This document shows positions 49,521 through 51,649 of a DNA stretch of 51,649 bases, one piece after another (within the stretch, counting starts at the first letter, position 1; each line of letters starts with the position of its first letter). Made by a program: the position numbers and the translations under genes. Origin of the DNA: Chloroflexota bacterium. Its GTDB lineage: Bacteria > Chloroflexota > Limnocylindria > Limnocylindrales > CSP1-4. The stretch is taken from positions 3,937-55,585 of the forward strand of contig PMLK01000035.1 in the NCBI GenBank assembly GCA_003158875.1, written 5' to 3'. A model generated the notes under the pieces. The model worked only from the letters and a program-made list of their open reading frames with translations, did not search any database and was not told the origin of the DNA.

Positions 49521-50470
49521 AGACAGTGAAGCAACCACTGATAGGCATCGCAAAGACCGCGGGGCCCGCTGCGTTAGTGATCGCGGGTCTCATCTTCTCG
49601 GCTGGCCAGATGAGTGCGGCCGGCCACCCGACCCCGAAGGCGACCAGCGAACTCCAGGAGGCACCGATCGCCCAGTCGGCAGTCGGCGCCATTCACGAAA
49701 CACCGCTGCTTGCAGACGATCGGCCGGACGTGTTCGCCCGCGAAGACACTGCTCGAGCGGCTCTCGGCTTCACGAAGGGCGCCAAACGATCGGGGCGGCA
49801 TGTCCACGATGGTCTGCAAGCTTCGGACTACGACGAGATCTCGGAGCTGGACGCCAAGGGACAGCCTTCGTCTTTGGTCCAATTCGATACGAAGGGTGAC
49901 CTTGTCGCAGCCGTTCGCTTCGACATCCCTGTGAGTAGTTCAGGTGTTGTTTCTGCCGATTCGGCAACCAAGACCGCCCGGAAGAGTCTTCAGGGCGTGG
50001 GCCTCGCCTCCGATGGCAACCCTCAGACCAGGCGCGACGATGCATCCGGCGGTTGGGCTGTGCAGTGGCAGCGGACCTCGGCCGGTCATACCGTGCGTGG
50101 CGATGAGACCCTGGTGCGCCTCGGCGCCGATGGTCGCATCCAGAGCGTCGCAGCGGTGCAGCACGGACTGGCGGCAGTGCCCGCAAGCCCACTGGCTCAG
50201 GCCGACGCCCGGGCCGTCGTGGCACGCCAATGCGATGCCTGGTTCTCCGGCAAGGGTTCCGGCTACAACGTGGGCGCAATGGATCTCCAGTGGGTTGGTC
50301 CTAACGCCGCGTTCGACGGGATGAAGCTCGACTCGGAGTCGGATCCGTACCGGCTGGCCTGGGTTGTAAACGTGGTGCCGACCGGTGCTGCCGCCGACTC
50401 CACGCGGCTGGTGACTCTGTTCGTCGATGCCGGCAGCGGTGCCGTAATCGGCGGCGACGTCGTCGAGTAA
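49517..50470 (+). CDS. Secreted PepSY/FTP-like protein
   Basis: The 317-residue protein has a signal peptide (about 1-35, LVIAGLIFSAGQMSAAG). The centre has ATKTARKSLQGVGL, GGWAVQWQRTSAGHTVRGDE and LVRLGADGRIQSVAAV, in the style of FTP/PepSY propeptide domains. The C terminus reads YRLAWVVNVV...LVTLFVDAGSGAVIGGD, the classic PepSY ending (WxVxV...VxVDAxTGxV). PepSY domains commonly inhibit or chaperone secreted peptidases. The ATG overlaps the stop of the caspase-fold-like gene, so it is a likely partner for that protein; no direct evidence. The frame is open to 49484 but ATG 49517 fits the overlap and the signal peptide. Confidence 0.62.
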   Translation: MKTVKQPLIGIAKTAGPAALVIAGLIFSAGQMSAAGHPTPKATSELQEAPIAQSAVGAIHETPLLADDRPDVFAREDTARAALGFTKGAKRSGRHVHDGLQASDYDEISELDAKGQPSSLVQFDTKGDLVAAVRFDIPVSSSGVVSADSATKTARKSLQGVGLASDGNPQTRRDDASGGWAVQWQRTSAGHTVRGDETLVRLGADGRIQSVAAVQHGLAAVPASPLAQADARAVVARQCDAWFSGKGSGYNVGAMDLQWVGPNAAFDGMKLDSESDPYRLAWVVNVVPTGAAADSTRLVTLFVDAGSGAVIGGDVVE

Positions 50471-50492
50471 GCGCGGCCCTTTGCCGCTTAGC

Positions 50493-50527
50493 AGGCGTCC
50501 GTGGGCCGGATACGGCCACGGACGCCT
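50493..50527 (+). terminator. Strong hairpin after the PepSY-like gene
   Basis: A 16-base arm (50493-50508) pairs with a 15-base arm (50513-50527) around loop GATA, with a single bulged G. There is no U-tract after it (AACCGAAAGG), so it may be a U-less terminator, an RNA-stability element, or a symmetric operator for the lipoprotein gene 19 bases downstream. Confidence 0.5.
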
Positions 50528-50545
50528 AACCGAAAGGGGAGGAAC

Positions 50546-51577
50546 GTGCCAGGTATGAGGTCTGTCGCGAAGTCCTGGGCGGCAAGCGTCGCTCTGATCG
50601 TGGTGGCAAGCGCGTGTTCCGCGGGATCCTCGACAAGACCCAGCACCGGAACTCTGGAGACTGGTGTGGCTCCGGGCTCACCGTCGCTTGCCGAATCGGC
50701 AACGCTGCCCACTCGGCCAGAGAGCACCGCGGCGACCCCGTCGGCGGTCGGCGGCGGGACTCCGATCGTTCTGGCTACCGATGAGTCCGGTAGCAGCGCG
50801 CTTTGGACGTATTCGGCGCGTGGTGGCTGGGTGCGGACAGCTTCGACAAGCGGTGAGACGGCGCTGGGGCGCACGCCAGACGGTATCGCCGTTGCCGCAG
50901 GGCAGAGTGTGGAAACACGAACCGGTTCCAATCCGAGCGCAATCGTGCGTAGTGTCGCGCTGAAGTTGGACAAGCCCATGGGTGGAATGCCGGTCGTGGG
51001 CGTGGATGTGTCCGCCGCCGGCCGTATCGCTTTCGCGACGTCCGATGGGCAGAACATCGTGTTCGGAGTAGCCGGCTCGGATGGCACGGTAGCGGCGCTG
51101 GACTCGGCACCAAACGATCCCTTCGCTCCGGATATCGCCTGGCTGGACGAGACGCACTTGCTGGTAATGTCCACCGACAAATTCCAGGTGTCGCGGCTCG
51201 CCATCGTGGACATCGCGGCAAAGAAGCTCACGGTGTCGGCGACGCTCGCGGGTGTTCACGAGTTTGCGGTCTCGGGTGATCGGAGCGTTGTCGTCGCGTC
51301 GACCGAGAGTGGCGTCTTCGTAACGAGCCCCGCCGACATCGCCAGGGGCGCGGCCGCGAAGCACGTCTTGACGCAGGAACCTGGCGCCGTAGTGTGGGCC
51401 CTGGCCTCGAATCGTGACGGCTCAGCGGTGTTCATGATGACCGGCACGGAAGCGTCCGACGGTTCCATATCGAACATGCGAGACGTGGGCTATACAGTCG
51501 CCGGCGGTGGTTGGAGCAAGTCCCTCGAAGTCGCGGCTCCGTTCCGAAATGTAACTTCTCAAGTGAGCGGTTCCTGA
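50546..51577 (+). CDS. Lipoprotein with possible beta-propeller fold
   Basis: The 343-residue protein has an N-terminal signal with the lipobox-like ASAC (WAASVALIVVASAC), then a Ser/Thr/Pro-rich spacer. The C-terminal domain of about 270 residues has repeated strand-rich units (IVLATDESGSSALWTYSARG, RIAFATSDGQNIVFGVAGSD, FAPDIAWLDETHLLVMSTDK), suggesting a TolB/WD-like propeller. Function unknown. AGGGGAGG precedes GTG 50546 closely; ATG 50555 is the alternative start, and the open frame to 50501 crosses the hairpin. It may be transcribed with or separately from the two secreted-protein genes upstream. Confidence 0.6.
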   Translation: MPGMRSVAKSWAASVALIVVASACSAGSSTRPSTGTLETGVAPGSPSLAESATLPTRPESTAATPSAVGGGTPIVLATDESGSSALWTYSARGGWVRTASTSGETALGRTPDGIAVAAGQSVETRTGSNPSAIVRSVALKLDKPMGGMPVVGVDVSAAGRIAFATSDGQNIVFGVAGSDGTVAALDSAPNDPFAPDIAWLDETHLLVMSTDKFQVSRLAIVDIAAKKLTVSATLAGVHEFAVSGDRSVVVASTESGVFVTSPADIARGAAAKHVLTQEPGAVVWALASNRDGSAVFMMTGTEASDGSISNMRDVGYTVAGGGWSKSLEVAAPFRNVTSQVSGS

Positions 51578-51630
51578 CGGCAGGAGTAGTGTCCCCAGCG
51601 GTGGCCGCGCGGCAGATACACGTTCGCCTG

Positions 51631-51639
51631 TGCTACGAT
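51631..51639 (+). promoter_or_regulatory. Extended -10 promoter reading out of the window
   Basis: TGC followed by TACGAT (51634-51639), ten bases from the window end, in the gap after the lipoprotein gene. It probably serves the next gene downstream, perhaps leaderless. Confidence 0.35.
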
Positions 51640-51649
51640 CCGCCGCGCA

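Overview
The window is a continuous, GC-rich bacterial chromosome segment. All but one of the protein genes I call are on the + strand, many with GTG or TTG starts and ATGA/GTGA/TGATG stop-start overlaps. There is no rRNA, insertion sequence, prophage or CRISPR array. The gene order (ruvX-mltG, efp-xseA-xseB-dxs-tlyA-nadK-recN-xerD, scpA-scpB-rluB/cmk-plsC-ispH-der), the MEP isoprenoid genes and two proteins built from 'YDPxTGKFxxTGSM...DGRVLxxGG' repeats suggest a free-living Chloroflexota bacterium, probably of the Limnocylindria type. That placement is inference from gene content, not from a marker phylogeny.

Layout. 1-5005: a baseplate-J-like membrane protein, RuvX, the MltG lytic transglycosylase and a Kelch-like lipoprotein. 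5029-15723: a housekeeping block with an M24 peptidase, EF-P, exonuclease VII (both subunits with a small membrane protein between them), Dxs, TlyA, NAD kinase, RecN and a Xer recombinase. 15740-24271: a PH/SHOCT membrane protein, an M50 protease, an HD-domain protein, the ScpAB condensin partners, a fused RluB-cytidylate kinase, PlsC, IspH and the double GTPase Der. 24334-24410: tRNA-Pro(GGG). 24666-32334: an ECF sigma factor overlapping a membrane-anchored Kelch-like protein, a zinc-ribbon protein, a PLP decarboxylase, a DUF1461 protein, a second M50 protease, a MoaC-like protein with altered active-site positions, and an unknown membrane-anchored protein. 32394-34420: NrdR, dCTP deaminase, an MBL hydrolase and tRNA-Arg(CCT). 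34489-39383: two unknowns, then a Fur-family regulator (the only minus-strand gene) divergent from a nickel/cobalt ECF transporter (CbiM/N-CbiQ-CbiO) with an inverted-repeat operator candidate between them. 39493-48538: a multi-GAF diguanylate cyclase, an orphan solute-binding protein coupled to a secreted gluzincin, then DUF951-MFS-GT2 as a coupled run. 48774-51577: a secreted caspase-fold-like protein coupled to a PepSY-like secreted protein, followed by a lipoprotein.

The points most worth a second look are: the secreted His/Cys protein plus PepSY-like partner (48774-50470); the ECF sigma/Kelch membrane pair with a second Kelch lipoprotein elsewhere; the RluB-Cmk fusion; the MoaC-like protein lacking conserved lysines; EF-P with Arg at the loop tip; the Fur/ECF nickel locus with its operator; and a repeated arrangement in which a TANNNT-like -10 box ends six or seven bases before the start codon, which predicts widespread leaderless mRNAs.

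No gap between genes exceeds 300 bases. The longest are 24411-24665 (promoter and a possible 18-codon ORF upstream of the sigma factor) and 48539-48773 (a short repeat, an inverted repeat, a coding-like stretch without a start, and a promoter).
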